64,000 bases of DNA from Arenicola marina (taxonomy: Eukaryota > Annelida > Polychaeta > Arenicolidae), in contig OZ025256.1 in NCBI GenBank assembly GCA_964019135.1, positions 3,369,249 to 3,433,248 on the forward strand. The letters run 5' to 3'. The translations under genes were made by a program, and so were the position numbers. Of the stretch, positions 1-11,254 are shown piece by piece; positions within the stretch are counted from its first letter, which is position 1; each line of letters opens with the position of its first letter. Under the pieces are notes generated by a model that did no database searches, was not told the DNA's origin, and worked only from the letters and a program-made list of their open reading frames with translations.

Positions 1-655
1 AGGGGAAGGAGAAGGGGAAGGAGAAGGGGAAGGGGAAGGGGAAGGGGAAGGAGAAGGAGGAGAAGGAGAAGGAGAAGGAGAAGGAGAAGGGGAAGGGGAA
101 GGGGAAGGGGAAGGAGAAGGAGAAGGAGAAGGAGAAGGAGAAGGGGAAGGGGAAGGGGAAGGGGAAGGGGAAGGGGAAGGGGAAGGAGAAGGAGGAGAAG
201 GAGAAGGAGAAGGAGAAGGAGAAGGAGAAGGAGAAGGAGAAGGAGAAGGGAGGAGAAGGAGAAGGAGAAGGAGAAGGAGAAGGAGAAGGAGAAGGAGAAG
301 GAGAAGGAGAAGGAGAAGGAGAAGGAGAAGGAGAAGGGGAAGGAGAAGGAGAAGGGGAAGGAGAAGGAGAAGGAGAAGGAGAAGGAGAAGGAGAAGGAGA
401 AGGGGAAGGAGAAGGGGAAGGAAAGGGAAAAGGAAAAGGAGAAGGAGAAGTAGAAGGAGAAGGAGGAGAAGGAGAAGGAGAAGGAGAAGGAGAAGGGGAA
501 GGGGAAGGAGAAGGGGAAGGAGAAGGAGAAGGAGAAGGAGAAGGGGAAGGAGAAGAAGAAGGGGAAGGAGAAGGGGAAGGAAAGGGAAAAGGAAAAGGAG
601 AAGGAGAAGGAGAAGGAGAAGGAGAAGGAGAAGGAGAAGGAGAAGGAGAAGGGAG
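1..655. repeat. GGAGAA/GGGGAA purine-only array
   Basis: Hexanucleotide units GGAGAA and GGGGAA alternate with almost no pyrimidine on this strand. Near 420-430 and 580-595 the array slips into GGAAAGGGAAAAGG. Runs of GGGGAA (for example 24-50 and 140-183) satisfy the four-G-tract rule for a G-quadruplex, and the long polypurine tract could form triplex DNA; both are inferences from composition. The array begins at or before the window edge, so its full length is unknown. Confidence 0.97.
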
Positions 656-870
656 AGGCATGGGACGGGCGGGAGGGACGTGAGGGCGATTGGGAAGGGA
701 ATGAACGCCCAGCTTTCTGTTGCCACTGCCCCATTGAGCGAGGCTCGATGGCCTCCATTTTGGAGCTTCCGGTCTTCACGGCAGCCCTGAATAGAGGAGG
801 ATGACGGCGGCGGTAAAATACGGATTGAACTTGGCGGAACCGGAAGGACGTGATCGTGTGCAGGGATGAG
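656..870. other. short non-repetitive spacer
   Basis: This is mixed sequence between the purine array and the first minisatellite. It includes CCATTTTGGAGCTTCCGG near 755-772. Nothing gene-like is supported. Confidence 0.5.
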
Positions 871-874
871 GGTA

Positions 875-1475
875 TATCCTATCCAGGCGTGGCAACGCCC
901 CGGAGATGGCTGCCATGGATACGGCTACCGGACACTCAATATACCGGCTGGATACATCCACTGAATACTGAATATACCGGCTGGATACTTTCACCGAATA
1001 CTGAATATACCGGCTGGATACTTCCACCGAATACTGAATACACCGGCTGGATACTTTAAATGAATACTGAATAACACCGGCTGGATACTTCCACCGAATA
1101 CTGAATATACCGGCTGGATACTTCCACCGAATACTGAATAAACCGGCTGGATACTTCCACCGAATACTGAATATACCGGCTGGATACTTCCACTGAATAC
1201 TGAATATACCGGCTGGATACTTCCACTGAATACTGAATAAATTTACCGCATACACCCACGTACGAATATTGTATCCTATCCAGGCGTGGCAACGCCCCGG
1301 AGATGGCTGCCATGGATACGGCTACCGGACACTCAATATACCGGCTGGATACATCCACTGAATACTGAATATACCGGCTGGATACTTTCACCGAATACTG
1401 AATATACCGGCTGGATACTTCCACCGAATACTGAATACACCGGCTGGATACTTTAAATGAATACTGAATAACACC
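875..1475. repeat. 204-bp segment repeated exactly 397 bp away
   Basis: Positions 875-1078 reappear at 1272-1475 with no difference found by eye. The copied segment contains a unique head (GGCGTGGCAACGCC, then ATGGCTGCCATGGATACGG) and the first 33-bp repeat units. Between the copies lie further 33-bp units and one early 36-bp-type unit (TACACCCACGTACGAATATT, 1252-1271). This looks like unequal exchange or a local segmental duplication inside the array. Confidence 0.93.
936..1470. repeat. 33-bp minisatellite
   Basis: The unit carries ACCGGCTGGATACTTCCACC followed by GAATACTGAATAT; CCGGCTGG recurs at 33-base spacing (977, 1010 and onward). Because 33 is divisible by three, open frames run through it on both strands, but they only encode the repeat. 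The GAATACTGAATA core resembles the GAATATTGAATA core of the following 36-bp array, suggesting common descent. Confidence 0.92.
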
Positions 1476-4320
1476 CAAGTACGAATATTGTATACACTCC
1501 CTACATACACCCAAGTACGAATATTGAATACACCTCTTACATACACCCAAGTACGAATATTATATACACTCCCTACATACACCCAAGTACGAATATTGTA
1601 TACACTCCCTACATACACCCAAGTACGAATATTGAATACACCTCTTACATACACCCAAGTACGAATATTGTATACACTCCCTACATACACCCAAGTACGA
1701 ATATTGTATACACTCCCTACATACACCCAAGTACGAATATTGAATACACCTCCTACATACACCCAAGTACGAATATTGTATACACTCCCTACATACACCC
1801 AAGTACGAATATTGAATACACCTCTTACATACACCCAAGTACGAATATTGTATACACTCCCTACATACACCCAAGTACGAATATTGTATACACTCCCTAC
1901 ATACACCCAAGTACGAATATTGAATACACCTCCTACATACACCCAAGTACGAATATTGTATACACTCCCTACATACACCCAAGTACGAATATTGTATACA
2001 CTCTCTACATACACCCAAGTGCAAATATTATATACACTCCCTACATATACAGATGTACGAATATTGTATACACTCCCTACATACACACAAGTACGAATAT
2101 TGTACACACTCCCTACATACACCCAAGTACGAATATTGTATACACTCTCTACATACACCCAAGTACGAATATTGAATACACCTCCTACATACACCCAAGT
2201 ACAAATATTGTATACACTCCCTACATACACCCAAGTACGAATATTGTATACACTCTCTACATACACCCAAGTACGAATATTGAATACACCTCCTACATAC
2301 ACCCAAGTACGAATATTGTATACACTCCCTACATACACCCAAGTACGAATATTGAATACACCTCCTACATACACCCAAGTACGAATATTGTATACACTCT
2401 CTACATACACCCAAGTACGAATATTGTATACACTCCCTACATACACCCAAGTACGAATATTGAATACACCTCCTACATACACCCAAGTACGAATATTGTA
2501 TACACTCTCTACATACACCCAAGTACGAATATTGTAAACACTCCCTACATACACCCAAGTACGAATATTGTATACACTCCCTACATACACCCAAGTACGA
2601 ATATTGTATACACTCCCTACATACACCCAAGTACGAATATTGAATGCACCTCCTACATACACCCAAGTACGAATATTGTATACACTCTCTACATACACCC
2701 AAGTACGAATATTGTATACACTCCCTACATACACCCAAGTACGAATATTGTATACACTCCCTACATACACCCAAGTACGAATATTGCACACACCTCCTAC
2801 ATACACCCAAGTACGAATATTGTATACACTCCCTACATACACCCAAGTACGAATATTATATACACTCTCTACATACACCCAAGTGCGAATATTATATACA
2901 CTCCCTACATATACAGAGGTACGAATATTGTATACACTCCCTACATACACCCAAGTACGAATATTGTATACACTCCCTACATTAACCCAAGTACGAATAT
3001 TGTATACACTCCCTACTTACACCCAAGTACGAATATTGTATACACCTCCTACATACACCCAAGTACGAATATTGCATACACTCCCTACATACACCCAAGT
3101 ACAAATATTGTATACACTCCCTACATACACCCAAGTGCAAATATTATATACACTCCCTACATATACAGAGGTACGAATATTGTATACACTCCCTACATAC
3201 ACCCAAGTACGAATATTGTATACACTCCCTATATACACCCAAGTACGAATATTGTATACACTCTCTACATACACCCAAGTGGAAGTATTATATACACTCC
3301 CTACATACACCCAAGTGCGAATATTGTATACACATCCTACATACACCCAAGTACGAATATTGTATACACTCCCTACATACACCCAAGTACGAATATTGTA
3401 TACACTCCCTACATACACCCAAGTACGAATATTGTATACACTCCCTACATACACCCAAGTGGAAGTATTATATACACTCCCTACATACACCCAAGTACGA
3501 ATATTGAATACACCTCCTACATACACCCAAGTACGAATATTGAATACACCTCTTACATACACCCAAGTACGAATATTGTATACACCCCCTACATACACCC
3601 AAGTACGAATATTGTATACACTCCCTACATACACCCAAGTACGAATATTGAATACACCTCCTACATACACCCAAGTACGAATATTGTATACACTCCCTAC
3701 ATACACCCAAGTGCGAATATTTTATACACTCTCTACATACACCCAAGTACGAATATTGTATACACTCCCTACATACACCCAAGTACAAATATTGTATACA
3801 CCTCCTACATACACCCAAGTGCGAATATTATATACACTCCCTACATATACAGAGGTACGAATATTGTATACACTCCCTACATACACCCAAGTACGAATAT
3901 TGTATACACTCCCTACATTAACCCAAGTACGAACATTGTATACATTCCCTACTTACACCCAAGTACGAATATTGTATACACCTCCTACATACACCCAAGT
4001 ACGAATATTGCATACACTCCCTACATACACCCAAGTACAAATATTGTATACACTCCCTACATACACCCAAGTACAAATATTGTATACACTCCCTACATAC
4101 ACCCAAGTGCAAATATTATATACACTCCCTACATACACCCAAGTACAAATATTGTATACACTCCCTACATACACCCAAGTACAAATATTGTATACACTCC
4201 CTACATACACCCAAGTACAAATATTGTATACGCTCCCTACATATACAGATGTACGAATATTGTATACACTCCCGACATACACCCAAGTACGAATATTGTA
4301 TATACCTCCTGCAATAATTC
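1476..4320. repeat. 36-bp minisatellite, about 79 copies
   Basis: The unit is ACACCCAAGTACGAATATTG followed by TATACACTCCCTACAT. Common variants are ATTGAATACACCTCCTAC, GTGCGAATATTATATAC and a TATACAGA(T/G)G variant near 2048, 2909, 3162 and 3848. A rare variant pair (CATTAACCC, then CTACTTACACCC) occurs at about 2979-3025 and again 936 bp later at 3915-3960; 936 is 26 units, so a block has been duplicated. Long open frames on both strands repeat a 12-residue word and are by-products of the unit length. Confidence 0.97.
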
Positions 4321-4440
4321 ACTGATTACTGAATATATCCACGGAAGACTGCATACACCTACCGCATATTAAATACGAAATACACCAAGTGAATACACCT
4401 CCTGTATACTTAATACGCAAATACGCCCAACTATGTAAGG
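4321..4440. repeat. decayed edge of the 36-bp array
   Basis: Words such as TACTGAATATA, GCATACACCTACCG, GAATACACCTCCTG and AATACGCCCAACTA resemble both the 33-bp and 36-bp units but have lost the period. This is the expected decay at an array boundary. Confidence 0.7.
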
Positions 4441-5530
4441 GTGCTGGATATGCTACATTTAAGCTTGCCTGCTTGCATCAATACTGGATTCGAAAACAAA
4501 AAAAAGACACAAATACCTTGTACAACTATCACTGGAATAGAAATAAAACCGTTATATGAGCTCCCCTTACCCCCCACCCCCTCCCCTCCAGAGAACCCCC
4601 TCCTCGCAACCCACCGCCTCGCCCTTTATGATATTGGTCCGGGGTGGGGGGAGGTGTCGCTACAGTACCAAAGAAACCCTAGCCACGTCGGTGTATACTC
4701 CCCGATGTGCACCCCTACTCCAACTCCACCCTACCCCTTTTCTCGATTGGTATCTCCTCTGAATAGCTGAACAGTAGCTGGAACGTGGTAATACACACAC
4801 AGGGCGATCCCATAGCACTCAATACCGCCACCGGCCGCCATCTTTCCTCGGTATTATGAGGGGTCTGAAAGGGGTAAATGGCAAAAACGCGATGGAAACA
4901 TTTGAAAAATCGGCATTCGACATTGACCCCCAAATGCCAACACTGAGGATCTGAGAAATCGACATCGACACAGATTTGTTTAGAAAAAACGACATTGAAC
5001 TTAGCCAAAATCCACACGGAACGTCGTAAAAAATTGATATTCGACACTGAAAATTTTGAAAAATCGACACTGAAAACTGGACCCTTCCATCCAGACCCCT
5101 ATTATCCATTTTCCGCGTGGCCTCCTGGACGTATGTATCACTCCCCCCCTCCCCCACCCCACACAAACACACACCCCACCCGACACCCCGCCCGTAGCCT
5201 CTAGGATGGGAGTGTTTGTCGGTAGATCTGTCTCCATAAAGGGACCGTAGGTAGGCGTGGAGGCCCCAATCAACTCGGGTGATACAACAATGAATAAAAT
5301 GAAGCCTTTTAAACGGTGGCTGCCTGACCACGTGGTTCCGGGGCGGGCGCGGATGTAGTCGAATATAGTGCTTTCCGTCCATCAAAGTGTCGCGTCAGGT
5401 TGTTTATTCTCTCCGAGGCTAGTCAGTGTCTTCAACGGCTTATACCTCCGTCATTGATACATTGTATTCAGATGCCAGTTGTCGTTAAGGTTGTACATCG
5501 TGAGTCTATGGTTACGCCCGATGAGTAGCT
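4441..5530. other. no gene supported; CT-rich tracts and decayed short repeats
   Basis: The stretch has C-rich runs (4565-4600, 5140-5195). Between about 4885 and 5085 the words ATCGACATCGACAC, ACGACATTGAA and AAAATCGACACTGAAAA recur irregularly, probably an old minisatellite. The open frames here begin with non-ATG codons or run through low complexity. Confidence 0.45.
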
Positions 5531-5762
5531 GTATATTCGGGACGCTTTAACCCATTCTGGTCATATCGCGTCAATGGGAGAGGAAGGGAAGAGCGGAGCC
5601 ATGTCCCCGAGGGTAACCCCCTACTCTTTGCGAAGAAGGACATAGGATCTCTATCCCGCGACCACACAGACAAAACCACAGCGGGACTCGAACCACCGAT
5701 CCAAGTGCCGTTAGGCTCTCAGGTGACCAGAGTTCTAACCCACAGAACTATCGGGCGGCCCT
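5531..5762 (-). mobile_element. tRNA-derived SINE, family B, copy 1
   Basis: Read on the minus strand it starts GGGCCGCCCGATAGTTCTG, has a box-B-like GGTTCGAGTCCCGC, and then a body with GGTTACCCTCGGGGACATGG and GACGCGATATGACC. It matches the copies at 8564-8826, 13011-13272 and 37102-37352 along almost its whole length. No target-site duplication is visible and the 3' tail is missing, so this is an older copy. Confidence 0.85.
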
Positions 5763-6182
5763 GGCAGGGAAAGGGTTTAATTTCCTTCAGTCCTCCTCTA
5801 TCTAGGCTCCAATCTCCTGCCTTCGAAGTCTTCTATCAACCCTCCCCTCCCCCCCCCCCTCTCCGTCCTCCACCCCCCCCCCCCCCGTCCTCCACCTCAT
5901 TCCAATTGTCCCTGTATTCACTCCCATCATACATACTCCGGAACTGGTTGCATGCCAGCGAAGATGAAGTGTCATCTCTCGCAGCCTTTTATCCATTTGA
6001 TTTCAGTCCAAGTAGCCCCCATCACTTCAGATATAATGACACTGATGCAATTGCCTCGTGGACGGTCATCTGGCCCGTCGTGACAGTGAGTGCTTAGCGC
6101 GTATTATAGACCAGTGATTGGACGTCTAAGGGCAGGCTCATGTCTGCAGTAGTTCGTGTCAGAGACAAGCAGGCCAGAAATA
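5763..6182. other. no gene supported; C-rich tracts
   Basis: The stretch includes poly-C runs at 5848-5858 and 5874-5887 and otherwise unremarkable sequence. The 130-codon plus-strand frame begins inside the neighbouring SINE and crosses these tracts, so it is not taken as a gene. Confidence 0.4.
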
Positions 6183-6462
6183 AGGGGCGCACCATTTCAT
6201 ATCAGGGGGGGGGGGCCAGAAAAGATTTGAAAAAAATAGTTTGTTGTTACTATTTAGCGAAAAAATATTTTTCCTTTTTCTAAAAAAAAATTAACTTGCT
6301 TTCATAATAAAAAAAAATTTGCCTTATAAAATGTCCTTGTGGGTGTCTAAAGAAATAAACAATTTGATGACAAAGATACAAAAAAATAAATAAAATGTAA
6401 AAAAAATTGTGAAAAATTAATTTTCTATTTTAGGCCCCCCCTGATATGAAATGGTGCCTCCT
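6183..6462. mobile_element. MITE with about 28-bp terminal inverted repeats
   Basis: The left end reads AGGGGCGCACCATTTCATAT followed by CAGGGGGGG. The right end is its inverted complement, CCCCCCCTGATATGAAATGG then TGCCTCCT. Twenty-one central bases of the two ends match exactly. The 220-bp interior is AT-rich with poly-A and poly-T runs and encodes nothing. This is a non-autonomous DNA transposon by structure; the superfamily is not identified and no clear target-site duplication is seen. Confidence 0.85.
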
Positions 6463-6643
6463 AACCTGATGACGCAAGTTAGTAATTGATTAATTAAGAG
6501 GCCACGTGCCATTTGATACAGGTTTTATGTAACATCATGAGCGGTATGCTGACACAGTAACGGCACAGTAGTGATTCATACCCTGGGCACATCAAGGCAT
6601 TTGACCTGCAACATTTAACATGCAACATGGCGTGTGGTCGCCA

Positions 6644-6743
6644 GCGGAAGTCGAACTTACGATCTCCGGATCTCAAGTCAGCCACTCTATATTTTCGGCT
6701 AAAGGGGTGATCCCGAAATCAGGAGATCGGAGTTCGACTGCAG
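6644..6743. repeat. tRNA-like sequences arranged as an inverted repeat
   Basis: On the minus strand, CCCTTTAGCCGAAA starts a tRNA-like stretch that ends in GGAGATCGTAAGTTCGAC (box B-like). On the plus strand GGAGATCGGAGTTCGACTGC follows at 6722-6741, so the two box-B regions face each other. The centre, ATTTTCGG...CCGAAATC, is itself nearly palindromic. A decayed snap-back of a tRNA-derived SINE head is the simplest reading. Confidence 0.55.
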
Positions 6744-6744
6744 A

Positions 6745-7185
6745 AACTTCGGATACAAGCTCCCCGGATGGTGGCGCTACACAAGCTAGCTTTTACCGCT
6801 GCTGTCGGCCGGGGTCAAATTTCAAGATTCTTGAAAAAACGGTCAAAATCAGCTGTAATTTCTTGCAACATTATAATTTTCAAGAAACAAACATAAAAAT
6901 AACGAACTTTGTGTATTTAATACATCAAAAAACATGTTGTACCCTTTCGAAAAAGTTATAATTGTGACAGAACTATTTCTTTTGGTCACCTGATTTCATG
7001 TGTTATTAAACTTAGGCTGGGTCCCAGCACTAACTTGTAGAAATTCGCGACGCATTTGCCCTATCGATATGCGCAGCGCCGCCCTGGCGAGCGAATGTGA
7101 AAACGCATTCAGGACGTAGGCGATAACAGAGATATAATGGAGCCCTGGCGGAGTGAGTCGAAGGCAGAGAGTGCTTCGGATAGTG
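6745..7185 (-). mobile_element. interspersed repeat family C, copy 1
   Basis: This is the reverse complement of the elements at 20265-20675 and 27575-27990. Shared blocks are GCACTCTCTGCCTTCGACTC, CAGGGCGGCGCTGCG, GGGACCCAGCCTAAG, a TCTTGAAATT-rich middle and a GGAGCTTG...GTAGCGCCA end. No box A/B pair or terminal inverted repeat is evident, so its class is open. The middle is AT-rich and diverged. Confidence 0.8.
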
Positions 7186-7197
7186 AACAGTCACCCT

Positions 7198-7250
7198 TTA
7201 GCCGAAGTGGTAAAATCATTGACTCCAGATCGTGAGTCAAGCTGGGCAAC
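7198..7250 (+). other. tRNA-like fragment
   Basis: TTTAGCCGAAGTGGTAAAAT followed by CATTGACTCCAGATCGTGAG resembles the 5' half of a leucine- or serine-type tRNA and shares CCCTTTAGCCGAA with the minus-strand tRNA-like sequence at 6644-6705. No intact box B follows, so it is a fragment or decayed SINE head. Confidence 0.35.
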
Positions 7251-8294
7251 AACCGGCCATCGCCTTTACACTTAGTTCTACTAGCATGTAATGGCGAACA
7301 GCGACTCTTCCTTCAAATGAGTCTTTGTCTGTCCACCCACCACCCCCCGGCCCATCAGTTTCCTGTCGTCATTTTCGTATGTTTCCGGCACTTGGAAACT
7401 AATTTCAATTTGAGTGTAGTATTTTGCTGCCGTTTGCTTTATTTGCTGGGTTAACGTACTAAGATTATAGGTCAACTGCACACATATGTATATATATATA
7501 TATATGAATGGCTGTAGTCCTATGACCTATGTGCACGACTAACCAATGAAATCACACAAACACATCTCCAATACGCCACGAACGCCCCCCCCCCCAGGCC
7601 CCAGCCCCCAGCCCTCCCCCCCCCAGCAAAAAACATTATGAGACAAACATATGCTGAGCGCCAAGAGTCCATGAAAGGCAAACATTTTTTTAAATGTCAG
7701 CGCCAAAATATACTGAAGACTATCGCACTTTTGATGAAGCCAACGACCCGCAGCAACGGTCGATTCGTGAACAGTTTTCTTCCATTTTAAACATGAAACC
7801 AATAAGTAAATAACCAACCGACAGCACTGCACCCCCCCCCCCCCCGTTATCCCTCTTCCGCCCCCCCCCCCCGCATTAAGTCAATGTTGCCATGTCAACA
7901 ATACAACCACATCCGTGACCTATCGTTCGCGCCTCTCGTAGGAACGGGACGACGCGCTGTTCACGTGACCATTGGTCTCGTGCGCCGAGAGCCAACACCG
8001 CGCAGTAATATCACAGGTGTGAAGTGGTCAGAGTAAATAGTGCGCCCGAAAGCTCGTTTTCATTGCTTGGGAATCGTTGGCGTGTTCCCGAAATAGTCAG
8101 GTTATGTTTGTCGAGTCGATGTTGGTCAATGTGATGCATTGTTCTGTGTGGATTAGGGTGAGCCGGCTCATTGTCGGAACGCAAATCTAGATAAACAAGA
8201 ATGGCGATCGAAAATACATTGCATAGTTAAATGAATGTGTAATCAGGAGTTCTTTGTTTTCGGTGTTATTTCATCATTATGTATCATTCATTGA
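7251..8294. other. no gene supported; TA run and poly-C runs
   Basis: The stretch holds a (TA)n run near 7485-7505 and C-rich tracts near 7585-7625, 7831-7845 and 7860-7873. The remainder is mixed sequence with a possible promoter motif group reported separately. No exon can be defended. Confidence 0.45.
7950..7980. promoter_or_regulatory. E-box plus inverted CCAAT motif group
   Basis: TTCACGTGACC contains the CACGTG E-box used by USF/MITF-TFE family factors, and ATTGG (inverted CCAAT, the NF-Y motif) follows immediately. The surrounding 100 bases are CpG-rich. The pairing is typical of animal promoters, but no transcript start or coding exon is tied to it. Confidence 0.25.
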
Positions 8295-8480
8295 GGGGGG
8301 CCTCCCTGGTGTAGTGGTTAGCGCACTAGACCGTAGTTCAATAGATTTTGGGGTCAACTCTGGGCTCGCGCACCTAATCTGGGACATGTTTCAATCCGTC
8401 ATCGTCCATCTTCTCCGGAGATTCCCAATTTAGCTTTCATGTGCACAAAAAGCGCCTAAGCACCAAGAGTTTATTTCATT
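8295..8480 (+). mobile_element. tRNA-derived SINE, family A, copy 1
   Basis: It starts GGGCCTCCCTGGTGTAGTGG with box A TAGTGGTTAGCG, followed by a degenerate box B (GGGGTCAACTCTGGG), then CACCTAATCTGGGACATGTT and a body ending ATGTGCACAAAAAGCGCCTA. It matches the minus-strand copy at 28842-29029. The flanks share only a short TTCATTG, so the target-site duplication is uncertain. Confidence 0.85.
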
Positions 8481-8563
8481 GCATCATCTGGTATTAGTAA
8501 AAGCAAAATGATGTGCATTTATTCTGGTGTTTCCCTTCTGCGCTGTGCCACCAGTGTCAACGA

Positions 8564-8826
8564 GATGGTTGGTTGGTTCGTTATTCAAGACGCTTTAACC
8601 ACTTTTGTTCATACCGCGTCAATGAGAGAAGAAAAGGAGAGTGGAACCATGTCCCCGGGGGTAACACCCTACTCTTTACGAAGCAGGACATGGAATCTTT
8701 ATCCTGCGACCACACAGACATGGCCACAGCGGGGCTCGAACCACCGAGCCACGTGCCGTTAGGCTCTCAGGTGGCCAGAGCGCTCAATGCGAGCGCTCTC
8801 GCCCTCTGAGCTATCGCGCCGGCCCC
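8564..8826 (-). mobile_element. tRNA-derived SINE, family B, copy 2
   Basis: On the minus strand it starts GGGGCCGGCGCGATAGCTCA (box A TAGCTCAGAGGG), has box B GGTTCGAGCCCC and the body word GGGGACATGGTTCCACTCTC. It ends with a simple (AACC)n tail, seen on the plus strand as GGTTGGTTGGTT. This copy has the clearest box A and tail in the window. Confidence 0.92.
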
Positions 8827-9627
8827 TATTTGGTTCTTGGCAAAGAGAACGAGCAAGCATATCGGTATAGGCCTACTCGCCGCAGGGAAAACACGTGGAG
8901 GGAAACCCTCTGTCGTCTGATGACGTCACAATGGGAATCGCGCGCGTGGTATAGCTCTGAGGACGCCTGTCCAATTGCGCCTCGTGTCCCAGTCAGGACC
9001 GTTCTCCCTTATAGTTTATTTAGAACATTATCCACCAATTTCCCTCTGCATTATGTCGTGAACTTTAAATGCACGAATCGATCATTCATGGAAAAACAAA
9101 CAAAGGCGAACAACGACCAACATTTTCTCTCCACAGCTTGCTTGAGGGGGCAGAGGAAGAGGGAGGGAGAAAAATTAATCGGCTTATTGTTTTTTTAAAT
9201 CTGTTATTTTTCTTAAATCACTTGTTCGATACACGTATACAATACGAACAAGAAATAATATTAAACAGACAAACAGCAGCAAAATCAGGGCTTATTAACT
9301 GCAGAATTCACACATATACAAAACGACACATCTGTGTTCACATAACAGCTAGACTGATACAAAGTCATAAAACAGAACAAGGCGTATTGCATGGTACGGT
9401 CAGTAGCACTTCATGGATTATGGCGATGGGCAAATATTTTTGGATCTGAGGTCTCGTTTATACTCTTTTATAGAATTGGCGTTAAACTGTATTCTATATC
9501 ACCATTCATTGGACAATATACTACCTCTATGTTTTACAGTCGTCTGTAGATAAGAGAGAGTTATTGTACTAAGTTTTGGATTGAACGTATCCCTAAACGT
9601 AACCCGATGAGCAATTACGTCGTCAGA
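8827..9627. other. no gene supported; isolated CRE motif
   Basis: A full cAMP-response-element palindrome, TGACGTCA, lies at 8921-8928 followed by CAATGGG. The rest is AT-rich from about 9160 and carries no defensible exon. Confidence 0.4.
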
Positions 9628-10960
9628 CCCAGATAGCATGCCAACATTAATTTAGCGTTAACTTATCGTTTGCAGTAGCGTTAATGCAACGTTTTAAGAC
9701 AAACGTTAATAAAAAAAATATATGGCTCATTGACTTAACGTTATATTAATGTTTACTATTTAACGTTAAATGCTAACCATTTTCTAACCGTGGTTGAACC
9801 GTTATATCAATAACGTTATATTAATCTTACTATTTAACGTTAAATGTTAACCACTATCTAACCATGTTTGAACCTTTATACTTATTTTGAAAGTTAAACC
9901 TCGTGTAATGCTCTTGAGTACTCGTTAAACAGTAGAAATAGTAATTAAGCCCAGGCGAAAAATGTTATGTGCTCTTTTGTGACTTTTCCCAAGTGTTTAC
10001 CAAGAAGATTGCAAATTTACTACTGATGTTTACGATGCCCTTCCACTACCTTCACGGCCCAGTTTGAAAAGGTCCGCAGCGAATGCTGAAGGCAGTGTCA
10101 GTGGCGATAAAAGACACAGAATGATATACATGTATTATATTTACAGATGTAAAACACTTCATGTTATACAACAGTTCAAGTACTACATTACTCACAATAG
10201 ATATGATCTCTAAACAAATTTTATCTCCATAATTTTGCCCTTTCATTTAATTGTTTTGTTAACTATTTTCTCCGACCCTGGTTTGTTGTCAAACTGTACA
10301 CTGTACGTTAAGCTAACGATATCGAAGAAATATTAAAAATGCCAACGGAGATGTGATGTTACCACAACGATCTCGATGCAAACGTTAATTTGCGAATTGT
10401 TATTTAATCTTGTGGAAACTTTCTTGATTGCAAACGTTTATATGCAAAGTGTTTTTTAATGTTGTGGTAAGGTTATCGGTGCAAACGTTAATATGCGAAT
10501 TGTTATTTAATCTTGTGGAAACTTTCTCGATGCAAACGTTAAAATGCAAACTATTATTTAATGTTGTGGTAGCGTTCCCGATGCGAACGGTAATATGCGA
10601 ATTGATATCTAATCTTGTGAAAACTTTCTCGATGCAAACGTTAATATGCAAACTGTTATTTATGGTTGTGACAACGCTCTCGATGCAAACGTTAATATAC
10701 AAACTGTTATTTCATGTTGTGGCACCGCTCTCGGTTGCAAACGTTAAAATGTAAACGTTTTTTTAATGTTGTGGCAGGGCTCTCGATGCAAACGTTAACA
10801 TACAAACTGTTATTTAATGTTGCGGTAACGTTCTCGATGCAAATGGTAATGTGCGAATTGTTATCTAATGTAGTAGTAACGTTAGCATGCTAACGTAAAC
10901 CAAAAAGTAACCAATCAAACCTTGATAAAACGTAACACTAACGTTTACATGCTATCTGGG
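9628..10960. mobile_element. 1.33-kb DNA transposon-like element with 13-bp perfect TIRs
   Basis: The ends are CCCAGATAGCATG at 9628-9640 and its exact complement CATGCTATCTGGG at 10948-10960; partial matching continues inward (AAC.TTA). The interior is rich in the word AACGTTA in both orientations and includes a 51-bp tandem repeat at about 10374-10905. No transposase-like frame is present, so it is non-autonomous. No unambiguous target-site duplication flanks the ends. The superfamily is not assigned. Confidence 0.82.
10374..10905. repeat. 51-bp subrepeat inside the transposon-like element
   Basis: Each unit holds GATGCAAACGTTAATATGC and then TGTTATTTAATGTTGTGG, about ten diverged copies. 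Two small open frames, one on each strand, span it only because 51 is divisible by three. Confidence 0.85.
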
Positions 10961-11171
10961 GAACTCCTGACCTACATAGATACGTTTGCGGGATCCGTTT
11001 GCGGGACAACGTAAGAATCGCTTTCTAACGTTTTGCCCGTGCGTCTCACAGCCCAAGGGAATATCCTTCGTATCTTTTATTTTTCGCATTTTTCGGCCTT
11101 CTGCAGTGGCAGTGGCCATGGCAGTGGTCAGTCACTGAACGCAATGCCGCCCAGACCACAGTGACACTCAA

Positions 11172-11178
11172 TATATAA
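11172..11178 (+). promoter_or_regulatory. TATA box candidate for the two-exon gene
   Basis: TATATAA lies about 77 bases upstream of the candidate start codon at 11255. If transcription begins 25-32 bases downstream, the 5' leader would be about 50 bases. Its link to the gene is inferred from position. Confidence 0.35.
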
Positions 11179-11254
11179 CCCACCAGCGTTGTTTGAAACA
11201 TACATGTGTGTTTATACTGCGAGTAAGACTCACTGTACTATAGAAAAAGAGACA

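Noticed and set aside
1388..4325. Frames of 349-585 codons on both strands over the 36-bp array
   Set aside because: They are 12-residue repeats dictated by the unit.
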